A stretch of 14,687 bases of DNA. Source: DASQFY01 sp036397815. Lineage in GTDB: Bacteria > Chloroflexota > Limnocylindria > QHBO01. Location: contig DASWIE010000009.1 in NCBI GenBank assembly GCA_036397815.1, positions 1 to 14,687 on the forward strand, in the 5' to 3' direction. The notes beneath the pieces were generated by a model. It did no database searches. It worked only from the letters and a program-made list of their open reading frames with translations, and was not told the origin of the DNA. Made by a program: the position numbers and the translations under genes. Shown piece after piece: positions 1-6,428 of this stretch; position 1 is the stretch's first letter; each line of letters opens with the position of its first letter.

Positions 1-119
1 AGGCGCGTCGTGAACAAGCCCCCTGATTGGTCCTTCCCGCCGTTCCACACCTCGCTGGCGTACTGGGCGCTCTCTATGTACCACACGATCTGTGACGGAT
101 CGTTGATCGCATCAAACAC
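1..119 (-). CDS. Uncertain partial coding fragment, runs off left edge
   Basis: A reading frame from a GTG at 117-119 stays open to the window edge and gives about 39 residues beginning MFDAINDPSQIVWYIESAQY, a balanced, protein-like composition. An in-frame TGA lies upstream at about 177-179, and there is no convincing ribosome binding site (only AGG very close to the GTG). The opposite strand is also open from base 1 to a TGA at 148-150 (49 codons), so the coding strand cannot be decided here. I do not recognise a family. The stretch is visibly less GC-rich than the rest of the window and lies beyond the 3' end of tRNA-Val. Confidence 0.25.
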   Translation of the reverse strand, partial: MFDAINDPSQIVWYIESAQYASEVWNGGKDQSGGLFTTR

Positions 120-127
120 AACCTGGT

Positions 128-145
128 TGGAGGGCTTGCCCTCCA
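128..145. other. Perfect 8-bp inverted repeat
   Basis: TGGAGGGC, a TT spacer, then GCCCTCCA form a perfect 8-bp inverted repeat. No T-run follows on either strand, so it is not a classical intrinsic terminator. It lies between the tRNA-Val 3' flank and the uncertain fragment at the left edge, and could be a weak terminator for the tRNA unit or an operator-like palindrome. Confidence 0.35.
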
Positions 146-231
146 GTTGAGCCGGTCTCGCCCTGAGGTCGCTTGCTCACCCCTAACTGCACGGCGCGAT
201 TTCCCACGGTCCTCCGCGGCAAGGCGGCGAG

Positions 232-305
232 TGGGCGGTGAGGGGCTCGAACCCCCGACCTTCTCGGTGTAAACGAGACGCTCTGACCAGCTGAGCTAAC
301 CGCCC
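232..305 (-). tRNA. tRNA-Val (anticodon TAC)
   Basis: The minus strand folds into a complete cloverleaf of 74 nt. The acceptor stem GGGCGGT pairs with ACCGCCC and is followed by discriminator A. The D arm carries TTAGCTCAGCTGGTCAGAGC. The anticodon stem TCTCG/CGAGA encloses loop TTTACAC, with anticodon TAC at 69-71 of line 241 (plus positions 269-271). The T arm contains TTCGAGC. The 3' CCA is not encoded. It is the last gene of a three-tRNA run, 60 bases after tRNA-Leu(GAG). Confidence 0.97.
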
Positions 306-323
306 GTCGCGAAGCCTACAGGA

Positions 324-343
324 ACGCCGCCCGCAGGCGGCGT
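324..343 (-). terminator. GC-rich hairpin with UNCG tetraloop between tRNA-Leu and tRNA-Val
   Basis: On the minus strand ACGCCGCC, loop TGCG, GGCGGCGT form a perfect 8-bp stem closed by a C-G pair around a UNCG-class tetraloop (UGCG). The sequence after it is TTCCTG, a poor T-tract. It may be a weak terminator or an RNA-processing hairpin separating the leucine tRNAs from tRNA-Val. Confidence 0.5.
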
Positions 344-365
344 CATCGGTCTTTCACGCGGAAGG

Positions 366-450
366 TGGTGCCCAGGCCGGGACTTGAACCCGGATGAGTT
401 GCCTCATACGCCCCTCAAACGTACGCGTATACCAATTCCGCCACCTGGGC
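366..450 (-). tRNA. tRNA-Leu (anticodon GAG), CCA encoded
   Basis: A class II tRNA with a long variable arm. Acceptor stem GCCCAGG/CCTGGGC, discriminator A and encoded CCA (366-368). The anticodon stem TACGT/GCGTA encloses loop TTGAGGG, giving anticodon GAG (plus 414-416), which reads CUC/CUU leucine codons. The variable arm is TGAG-GCAA-CTCA and the T arm is CCGGG-TTCAAGT-CCCGG. It lies 11 bases downstream of the CAG leucine tRNA and is presumably co-transcribed with it. Confidence 0.97.
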
Positions 451-461
451 ATCGAGGACGT

Positions 462-549
462 TGGTACCGAGGGAGGGACTTGAACCCACACGACCGTAAT
501 GGTCACTAGGTCCTGAACCTAGCGCGTCTGCCTATTCCGCCACCTCGGC
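462..549 (-). tRNA. tRNA-Leu (anticodon CAG), CCA encoded
   Basis: A class II tRNA. Acceptor stem GCCGAGG pairs with CCTCGGT (first pair G-U), followed by discriminator A and encoded CCA (462-464). The anticodon stem CTAGG/CCTAG encloses TTCAGGA, anticodon CAG (plus 513-515), matching the CTG codon favoured in this GC-rich genome. The long variable arm is ACC-ATTA-CGGT-like. The T stem GTGGG/CCCTC contains one U-U mismatch, unlike the other two tRNAs. It is the first tRNA after the promoter at 588-616. Confidence 0.96.
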
Positions 550-587
550 ACGATCGCCGGTCGAGGGAGTCCGGCGAGGCGGGACCG

Positions 588-616
588 ATGATAGCACGGG
601 CCCCTGGGCCGGCCAA
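588..616 (-). promoter_or_regulatory. Sigma70-type promoter for the tRNA cluster
   Basis: On the minus strand TTGGCC (611-616) and TATCAT (588-593) are separated by exactly 17 bases. They match the TTGACA/TATAAT consensus at 4/6 and 5/6 positions. Transcription would start near 581, about 30 bases upstream of tRNA-Leu(CAG). It lies in the 88-base gap after secG, so the tRNAs need not depend on read-through from the protein operon. Confidence 0.6.
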
Positions 617-637
617 CCGAGCCGCCAGGCCGATTCG

Positions 638-856
638 TCAGGCGGTCGGCAGCAGGTTGAGGAGGCTGAAGATGACGAACAGCACCGCCAGCACGATCGT
701 CAGTCGGAAGAGCGTGCGCTCGATCCCGCGCCGGCTGCGGTAGGCGGTCACTTCGCCGCCGAACGCGCCACCCAGGCCGGTCCCGCGCTGCTGCAGCAGG
801 ATGGCGGAGATGAGCGCCACGGCCAGGATCATCTGGGCGACGACGAGGGGGGTCAT
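638..856 (-). CDS. secG: Preprotein translocase subunit SecG
   Basis: A 72-residue membrane protein, the normal size for SecG, the small non-essential subunit of the SecYEG channel that assists SecA-driven export. Two hydrophobic segments (about residues 4-21 and 50-68) flank a conserved cytoplasmic loop with the family signature LLQQRGTGLGGAFGG, followed by an SRRG-x-E-x-x-LFR stretch. It begins 24 bases after gpmI, with no obvious Shine-Dalgarno sequence, and is the last protein gene of the run. SecG after the triose-phosphate genes is the arrangement common in Gram-positive and Chloroflexota genomes. SecD and SecF, encoded at the other end of the window, act on the same translocon. Confidence 0.95.
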   Translation of the reverse strand: MTPLVVAQMILAVALISAILLQQRGTGLGGAFGGEVTAYRSRRGIERTLFRLTIVLAVLFVIFSLLNLLPTA

Positions 857-880
857 AGGCGGGCGCAGTTTAGCAGAGGT

Positions 881-2422
881 TCAGGCCAGCAGCGATCGGC
901 CGGTCATGCTCGGCGGCGGGCTGAGTCCCATCAGCTGGCAGATGGTTGGTGCCACGTCGGCCAGGATCCCGTCGCGCGGGCGTGCGCCGCGCCAGCTCTC
1001 GGCCACCAGCACCAGCGGGACGGGCGAGGTGGTGTGGGCGGTCTGCGGGTTGCCGGCAGCGTCGCGCATCTCCTCGATGTTGCCGTGGTCGGCGGTGATG
1101 ATGAGTGCGCCTCCCGCCGCCAGGCTGGCTGCCTCGACACGCGCCAGGCAGCCGTCTACGACCTCCGCCGCATGCACTGCCGCCTCCCAGACGCCGGTGT
1201 GGGCGACCATGTCCGGGTTGGCGTAGTTGACGATGATGAAGTCGTAGCGGTCAGAACCGATGGCCTCCACCAGCCGCTCGGTGATCTCGGCGGCGCTCAT
1301 CTCCGGGGCGAGGTCGTAGGTCGGCACGTCGCGGCGCGATGGCACCAGGATCCGGTCCTCGCCGGGCAGCGGATCCTCCACCCCGCCATTGAAGAAGTAG
1401 GTGACGTGGGCGTACTTCTCCGTCTCGGCCACGTGGAGCTGGCGGAGTCCGAGGCGCGACAGGTAGGCCGGCAGCGCGTCGATCTCGAGCGGCGGGAAGG
1501 CGACCGCCACCGGCAGCTCGTCGTGCGCCTGGTACTCGGTCAGGGTGGCAAGGTGCAGGTCGGTGGGCCGCCGCCCACGGTCGAAGGCATCGAACGTGTC
1601 GAGCGCCAGGGCCTGGGTCAGCTGCCGCGCGCGATCGGCCCGGAAGTTGAGGTGCACCACGGCGTCGCCGTCGTGGATGCCGGCGTAGGAACCGATGACC
1701 GTCGGCCGAATGAACTCGTCGCCCTCGCCGCGGGCGTGGGCGGCGGCGATGGCGCTGGTCGCGTCGGGCGCGTGCTCGCCGGCGCCGTGGACCAGCGCCT
1801 CCCAGGCGAGCTGCGTGCGCTCCCAGCGGCGGTCGCGATCCATGGCGTAGAAGCGGCCGCTGACGGTGGGCACCGAGGCGCGGTCCTTGAACCTCGCCAG
1901 CAGCGCGGGCAGGTACTCGGCCGCCGAGCGCGGCGGCGTGTCCCGGCCGTCGGTGAAGGCATGGAGCAGCACCCGATCCGGCGCCAGGCCGGCCTGTGCC
2001 GCGAGCTCGATCATGGCCTCGATGTGACCGTCGACGGCATGCACGCCCCCTGGACCGATGAGGCCCAGCAGGTGCAGGCGAGTCCCGCGGCTCAGCGCGT
2101 GGCCGGCGGCGGCGCGCAGGACGGGATTGTCGAAGAAGCTGCCGTCCTCTATGGCGCGCGTGATGCGCGGCAGGTCCTGGACAACCGGGAAGCCGGCCCC
2201 CAGGTTCAGGTGTCCGACCTCCGAGTTGCCCATCTGGCCGGCCGGCAGGCCGACCGCCTCGCCCGACGCCTCGAGACGGCAGGTCGGCCACTCCGCGGTG
2301 AGCCGTCGCCAGGTCGGCATGCGCGCCGCCAGCAGCGCATTGCGGCGTGGGTCGTCGTTCAGGCCGAACCCGTCGAGCACGCACAGCACCACCGGGCGCG
2401 GTCGCTGCCCGGCATCGGTCAC
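881..2422 (-). CDS. gpmI: 2,3-bisphosphoglycerate-independent phosphoglycerate mutase
   Basis: A 513-residue enzyme of standard GpmI length that interconverts 3- and 2-phosphoglycerate in glycolysis and gluconeogenesis, using two Mn ions and a phosphoserine intermediate. Metal-site motifs are visible: LDGFG with Asp17 near the N terminus, GNSEVGH with the nucleophile Ser67, HAFTDGRDTPP in the transferase domain, and ADHGNIEEM near the C terminus, with a further His/Asp-containing segment (NPDMVAHTG) before it. This is alkaline-phosphatase-superfamily organisation with an inserted phosphotransferase domain. The start is GTG at 2422, overlapping the tpiA stop as GTGA, so the two are translationally coupled. 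The next in-frame starts would remove the LDGFG metal ligand. Confidence 0.97.
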   Translation of the reverse strand: MTDAGQRPRPVVLCVLDGFGLNDDPRRNALLAARMPTWRRLTAEWPTCRLEASGEAVGLPAGQMGNSEVGHLNLGAGFPVVQDLPRITRAIEDGSFFDNPVLRAAAGHALSRGTRLHLLGLIGPGGVHAVDGHIEAMIELAAQAGLAPDRVLLHAFTDGRDTPPRSAAEYLPALLARFKDRASVPTVSGRFYAMDRDRRWERTQLAWEALVHGAGEHAPDATSAIAAAHARGEGDEFIRPTVIGSYAGIHDGDAVVHLNFRADRARQLTQALALDTFDAFDRGRRPTDLHLATLTEYQAHDELPVAVAFPPLEIDALPAYLSRLGLRQLHVAETEKYAHVTYFFNGGVEDPLPGEDRILVPSRRDVPTYDLAPEMSAAEITERLVEAIGSDRYDFIIVNYANPDMVAHTGVWEAAVHAAEVVDGCLARVEAASLAAGGALIITADHGNIEEMRDAAGNPQTAHTTSPVPLVLVAESWRGARPRDGILADVAPTICQLMGLSPPPSMTGRSLLA

Positions 2423-3204
2423 CCGCTGCGCTCCGCAGCGGCCATCACGATCGCCGCGAAGGCGGCCGGATCGAGCGAGGCGCCGCCGACCAAGGCCCCG
2501 TCGACGTCAGGCTGTGCAAAGAACTCGGGGGCGTTCTCCGGCGTGCAGCTGCCGCCGTACAGGATCGGCACCTCGTGCGCCCCATCCGGATCCGCCTCGT
2601 GCAGGAGCGCGCGGATCTGGGCGGCGGCCGCCTGTGCGTCGCTGCCGGAGGCCGCGTCGCCGGTGCCGATCGCCCAGACCGGCTCGTAGGCGATCACCAG
2701 GCCGCTGCCGGCAAGCCGCTCGAGGCGCGAGATGGCGGCGCGCAGCTGGCGCTCGATGACCGCCTCGGTCTCGCCGGCGCGGCGCTCCTCGGCGCGCTCC
2801 CCGATGGCGGCGATCGGGACCAGCTCGTGGGCGACCGCAGCGGCGACCTTTTCCGCCACGGCGGCATCGGTCTCGTTGTCGTAGCGGCGGCGTTCCGAGT
2901 GGCCGAGGATCACGTACTGCGCGAGCCCGGCCAGCATGGGCGCCGACACCTCGCCGGTGTACGCGCCCGAGTCCCCCGCGTGCATGGTCTGGGCGCCGAC
3001 CCCGATTCCGCCCGCCACCGTCGAGCCGCCCCCGACGGCCGTGGCGACCGCCTCGAGGAAGATGAATGGCGGGCAGACGACGGTGCGCACCGGCAGGTCG
3101 GTGGTCGCGTCGCGGACCGTCACGCCCAGCTCGACGGCCTCCTGGCGTGACGTCGGGTTCATCTTCCAGTTGCCGGCGACGAGCGGTGCGCGCGAGGCGT
3201 CCAT
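2419..3204 (-). CDS. tpiA: Triosephosphate isomerase
   Basis: A 261-residue TIM-barrel enzyme, slightly longer than the usual ~250, interconverting glyceraldehyde-3-phosphate and dihydroxyacetone phosphate in the cytoplasm. Catalytic residues are all present: Asn12 and Lys14 in GNWKMN, His102 in LGHSERR, and Glu174 in AYEPVWAIGTG. The phosphate-binding motifs YGGS (217-220) and LVGGASL (238-244) are intact. The nearly invariant Cys of the C-[IV]-GE motif is replaced by alanine (AIGE, 133-136). The ATG overlaps the whiA stop by one base (TGATG), and the gene's own stop overlaps the gpmI GTG. The usual gap and pgk neighbours are absent; whiA directly precedes it. Confidence 0.97.
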   Translation of the reverse strand: MDASRAPLVAGNWKMNPTSRQEAVELGVTVRDATTDLPVRTVVCPPFIFLEAVATAVGGGSTVAGGIGVGAQTMHAGDSGAYTGEVSAPMLAGLAQYVILGHSERRRYDNETDAAVAEKVAAAVAHELVPIAAIGERAEERRAGETEAVIERQLRAAISRLERLAGSGLVIAYEPVWAIGTGDAASGSDAQAAAAQIRALLHEADPDGAHEVPILYGGSCTPENAPEFFAQPDVDGALVGGASLDPAAFAAIVMAAAERSG

Positions 3205-4103
3205 CAGCTCGTGGCCGGATCGCCGCGCGACGCGGCGGCGATCGCCACCAGACGGCGCAGGCGGTGGTTGACCGCCGAGCGGCTGACGCCCAGCTCCGAG
3301 GCGAGCGCGTCGAGGTCCGCATCTGGCTGGCGACGACGTTGCGCCGCCGCCTCGCGCACCCCGGTCGGGAGCCGCTCCAGTTCGCCGGTCGCCTCCAGGT
3401 GGCGGATCGCCTGCAGCTGCCGATCGGCGGCGCGCACGGTGCGACCGAGGTTCGCCTCTTCCGCGTTGAGGAGGCGATTCAGCCGATTCCGCACGTCGCG
3501 CGCCACGCGCCCGGTCTCGAAGTCGAGCAGCGCGCGGTTGGCACCCACCAGGCGCAGCAGCGTCGCGACCTCCTCCTGGCCTTTGATGTAGACGACATTC
3601 CGCCCACGCCGCGGCAGGATCCCGGCGCGCACCTCCGAGTCACGCAGGTAGGAGCGCAGCTCTCGCGCGCGCCGCACGTCGCCGAGCACGAACTCGACGT
3701 GCGGAGCGCCGGCGCCCACCGAGATCGACGCGCCAAGCAGCGTGCCACGCAGGAATGCTCGGCGGTCGCAGGATGGCGCCGATTGCCACGCCCAGGCGTC
3801 CGCCAGATCCCGGTCGAGCTTGACCTGGAGGTGGTGACGCCCCGGTGGAGACGCCTTCGCCCTGCTCGCGGCCCGCGCCGAGGCGACCGAGCGCGCCGAG
3901 GCCCCCGAGCGTGGGCCGGCGGCTGGCATCCCGAGCGAGGTGGCCAGCTGAACGGCGGTCCGAGCCGTGGCGTGGTCGAGCGTGCTCACCCCGCCCGCAT
4001 CACGCCGCGAGAAGAGGAGGCCGGCGAGCTCCGCCCGGCGGCAGCAGGCGCGCGCCGGCTGGATGCGAGCGAGCTCCCCCTTCAGCTCATTGGCGACCAA
4101 CAC
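3204..4103 (-). CDS. whiA: DNA-binding protein WhiA
   Basis: A 299-residue WhiA/YvcL-family protein: an N-terminal degenerate LAGLIDADG homing-endonuclease-like fold plus a C-terminal helix-turn-helix. Visible features are the early ACCRRAEL segment (Cys20-Cys21), the mid-protein DRRAFLRGTLLGASIS core, the conserved NAEEANLGRTVRAA block (213-226) and the HTH at about 263-290 (DALASELGVSRSAVNHRLR). WhiA controls sporulation and division genes in Streptomyces and affects division and chromosome segregation in Bacillus. The linker at about 60-90 is Ala/Arg/Ser-rich and shortened relative to the family. The start is GTG, 7 bases after the yvcK stop; no Shine-Dalgarno is evident. Neighbours RapZ and YvcK form the classical trio with it. 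Confidence 0.93.
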   Translation of the reverse strand: MLVANELKGELARIQPARACCRRAELAGLLFSRRDAGGVSTLDHATARTAVQLATSLGMPAAGPRSGASARSVASARAASRAKASPPGRHHLQVKLDRDLADAWAWQSAPSCDRRAFLRGTLLGASISVGAGAPHVEFVLGDVRRARELRSYLRDSEVRAGILPRRGRNVVYIKGQEEVATLLRLVGANRALLDFETGRVARDVRNRLNRLLNAEEANLGRTVRAADRQLQAIRHLEATGELERLPTGVREAAAQRRRQPDADLDALASELGVSRSAVNHRLRRLVAIAAASRGDPATS

Positions 4104-4110
4104 GGCGCTG

Positions 4111-5427
4111 TCAGACGGCCGAGGCGGTCGGGCGGCGGATCCGGCGCTGGCGGACGCGTTCGACCCGCTCCTCCTGCTGCAGCCGCATCAGGGCCGCGGC
4201 CAGCTTCGCCGAATCGTGGTGGTGGGCGTTGCTCTCGTCGACCAGGTCCTCCTCGATGATGGTGACGCCCAGCTCCTCCAGCTTCCGCTCATCCACGCGC
4301 ACCGGCTGCCCGAGCCAGCCCTCCGGCCGGCGTGCGCCCTGGTTGCCGTTCACGAGCGCGAAGTCGACCAGCCCGTCGCCGACGTGGGCGAAGAGCGCCT
4401 CGAGGTGCTCGGCTGCCGTGAAAGATCCGGTCTCGCCGGGCTGGGTGGCCACGTTGCAGACGTAGACCCGCAGGCCGTTGGCCGCCGCGATCGCATCCCG
4501 GATGTCGCTGATCAACAGGTTCGGCAGGACGCTCGAGAAGAGGCTGCCGGGGCCCATCACCACCAGGTCGGCCTCCAGGATTCGCTCTAAAGCTTCTGAG
4601 CTGGCTCGCACGTCGGACGGCTCGATGGTGACGTGGTCGATCGGCTCCTCGGCGTGGCTGATGGCGACCTGCCCGGTGAGGCGCCGGCCGGACACCAGGA
4701 CCGCGCCCAGGTTCAGCGGCACGCTGGTTGCGGGCAGCACCTGTCCGCGAACGGCGAGGACGCGGTTCGACTCGCGGACCGCCTCCTCGAAGTCGCCGGT
4801 GACGGCGGTCATGGCCGCGATGAAGAGGTTGCCGAAGGCGTGGTCGTCCAGGCCCGAGCCGGGCGGGAAGCGGTATTGCATGAGCTGCGTCATCAGCGGC
4901 TCGGCGTCCGCCAGCGCGGCGATGCAGTTTCGGATGTCGCCGGGCGGGACGATCCCCAGCTGCTGCCGCAGCCGTCCGCTGCTTCCCCCATCGTCGGCGA
5001 CCGCCACGATGGCCGTGATGTTGGCGGAGTAGCCCTTCAGGCCGCGCAGCAGGGTCGACAGCCCGGTACCGCCGCCGATCGCCACGATGCGCGGGCCTCG
5101 GGCCAGGTAGCGCTTGGTGTAGAGCACCTCCATCACCGAGTCGCCACGCGCCACGAAGGGCGAGACGATGCTGCGCATCAGTCCCCAGACACCGATCCCG
5201 GTGACGAGCACGCCGGCCAGCGCCACCAGTGCCGCCCGCACCGGCCGGTCGAGGCCGGCGCCGGTGAGGACCACGATGAAGGAGTCATCGGGCAGGCTGC
5301 GGTAGAAGTCGACCAGGAAGATGGCCGCTCCCAGGCCAAGCACCGTGATCCCCAGGAAGAGGAGCAGGAGCCAGCGCTTGAGGTGCATGCCCGGGTAGAG
5401 CCAGCGTGGCAGGCGCGGTGGCTTCAT
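4111..5427 (-). CDS. yvcK: YvcK/CofD-like UDP-GlcNAc-binding gluconeogenesis factor, membrane-anchored form
   Basis: A 438-residue protein whose core begins at about residue 112. Family motifs are GGGTGLS (118-124), ADDGGSSGRLR (144-154), PPGDIRNC (161-168), AFGNLF, GPGSLFSS and NVATQPGET, typical of the CofD-like Rossmann fold that binds UDP-N-acetylglucosamine in YvcK. In Bacillus it is needed for growth on gluconeogenic carbon and for cell-wall homeostasis. The N-terminal ~110 residues carry two hydrophobic spans (about 19-40 and 64-88) preceded by a WLYPGMHLKRW segment, so this form should sit on the membrane, while Bacillus YvcK is soluble. Its ATG overlaps the rapZ stop (ATGA), indicating coupling. 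Confidence 0.94.
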   Translation of the reverse strand: MKPPRLPRWLYPGMHLKRWLLLLFLGITVLGLGAAIFLVDFYRSLPDDSFIVVLTGAGLDRPVRAALVALAGVLVTGIGVWGLMRSIVSPFVARGDSVMEVLYTKRYLARGPRIVAIGGGTGLSTLLRGLKGYSANITAIVAVADDGGSSGRLRQQLGIVPPGDIRNCIAALADAEPLMTQLMQYRFPPGSGLDDHAFGNLFIAAMTAVTGDFEEAVRESNRVLAVRGQVLPATSVPLNLGAVLVSGRRLTGQVAISHAEEPIDHVTIEPSDVRASSEALERILEADLVVMGPGSLFSSVLPNLLISDIRDAIAAANGLRVYVCNVATQPGETGSFTAAEHLEALFAHVGDGLVDFALVNGNQGARRPEGWLGQPVRVDERKLEELGVTIIEEDLVDESNAHHHDSAKLAAALMRLQQEERVERVRQRRIRRPTASAV

Positions 5428-6371
5428 CGCTCCAGCTCCCGGTGGAAGACCGCCACGGATGTCTCGCCGATCCCCGTCAGCCGCTCGGCAAGCTCCTCGG
5501 CCAGCGCGATCGAGCGGTGGTAGCCACCGGTGCAGCCCAGGGCCACCGTCAGGCGTTCCCTGCCCTCGGCGCGGTAGGCGGGCGCGGTGAGCCGGAGGAG
5601 CTCCACGACCAGGTCCAGGAAGCGACCGGCCGCCGGCTGCCCGAGGACGTATTCGCGCACCGGCGGCTGCAGGCCGGAGAGTGGCTTGAGGTCTGGCACC
5701 CAGAAGGGGTTGGTCAGGAAGCGAACGTCGAAGACGAGGTCGGCCTCCAGGGGGATGCCGTACTTGAAGCCGAAGGTGATGATGTCGACCAGGAGCTCTC
5801 CGGCGGCTCCCTCGCGGGGGATGTAGGCGAAGAGGCGCTCCTTCAGCTGACCGATCGAGAGGCCGCTGGTGTCGAGCACGTGGTCGGCCAGCTCGCGGGT
5901 GCGCGCCAGGCGCCGTCGCTCTTCTGCGATGCCGGCCTGCACCCCGCTTCGTGTCTGGAGCGGGTGGCGGTGCCGTGTCTCGCTGAAGCGGCTGACCAGG
6001 TTGGCGTCGGTGGCCTCCAGGTAGAGGACCTGCATGTCGATGCCACGCGAGGAGAGCGCCAACCGCGCCTGCTCGATCGCCGGGGCGGGGTCACCGGCCC
6101 GGATGTCGAGCACGAGCGCGATCCGGTCATAGCGGGCGGGGTCCGCGTCGCGCAGGGCGAGGAACGAGTCGAGCAGCTCCGGCGGGAGGTTGTCGACGCA
6201 GTAGTAGCCCAGGTCCTCGAAGAGCTTCGAAGCCTGGCTCTTGCCGGCGCCGGAGAGGCCGCTGATGACGACCACGTGGCCGGTCGAGCGCTTCTGGGCC
6301 GGCGCTCGCGGAACCGACGCGCGACGCGTCGCGTCGCCCGCGGTCGCGGCGGCCTGTCCAGCTCGTGCCAT
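5424..6371 (-). CDS. rapZ: RapZ-family RNase adapter / nucleotide-binding protein
   Basis: A 315-residue P-loop protein. After a disordered basic Ala/Arg-rich leader comes Walker A GLSGAGKS, then CVDNLPP, LVLDIRAGD, FKYGIPLEADLVFDVRFL and the C-terminal GCTGGYHRSIALAEEL block, all diagnostic of RapZ/YvcJ. In E. coli RapZ binds glucosamine-6-phosphate and guides RNase E to the sRNA GlmZ; in Gram-positives it binds nucleotides, and its RNA role there is unclear. The chosen ATG at 6371 has AGGA seven bases upstream. An alternative ATG at 6419 (331 residues) overlaps the upstream stop as ATGA, but its extra codons look unlike coding sequence and would cover a TATACT promoter-like element. Confidence 0.93.
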   Translation of the reverse strand: MARAGQAAATAGDATRRASVPRAPAQKRSTGHVVVISGLSGAGKSQASKLFEDLGYYCVDNLPPELLDSFLALRDADPARYDRIALVLDIRAGDPAPAIEQARLALSSRGIDMQVLYLEATDANLVSRFSETRHRHPLQTRSGVQAGIAEERRRLARTRELADHVLDTSGLSIGQLKERLFAYIPREGAAGELLVDIITFGFKYGIPLEADLVFDVRFLTNPFWVPDLKPLSGLQPPVREYVLGQPAAGRFLDLVVELLRLTAPAYRAEGRERLTVALGCTGGYHRSIALAEELAERLTGIGETSVAVFHRELER

Positions 6372-6399
6372 CCTTCGATCCTGGTCGCGGGTCCGCCCG

Positions 6400-6428
6400 A
6401 GTATAGCCCGACAGCTCATTCGCGCAGT
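6400..6428 (-). promoter_or_regulatory. Possible internal promoter upstream of rapZ
   Basis: The minus strand carries TATACT (6400-6405), a 5/6 match to the -10 consensus and rare in such GC-rich sequence, ending about 29 bases before the rapZ ATG at 6371. The -35 region is poor (ACTGCG or GACTGC at 17-18 bases). If active, it would let rapZ-yvcK-whiA-tpiA-gpmI-secG be transcribed independently of the export genes upstream. Confidence 0.3.

Noticed and set aside
1034..2689. 551-codon open frame on the plus strand opposite gpmI and tpiA
   Set aside because: It mirrors the codon structure of two clearly homologous minus-strand genes; its Arg/Gly/Val/Gln-rich product has no recognisable motif. 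Long antisense frames are expected in DNA this GC-rich.
6372..6419. N-terminal extension of RapZ from ATG 6419
   Set aside because: Although it gives an ATGA overlap with the preceding gene, the extra 16 codons include rare ATA, AGG and CGA codons, are not part of the RapZ fold, and a better spaced AGGA precedes ATG 6371. Kept only as an alternative.
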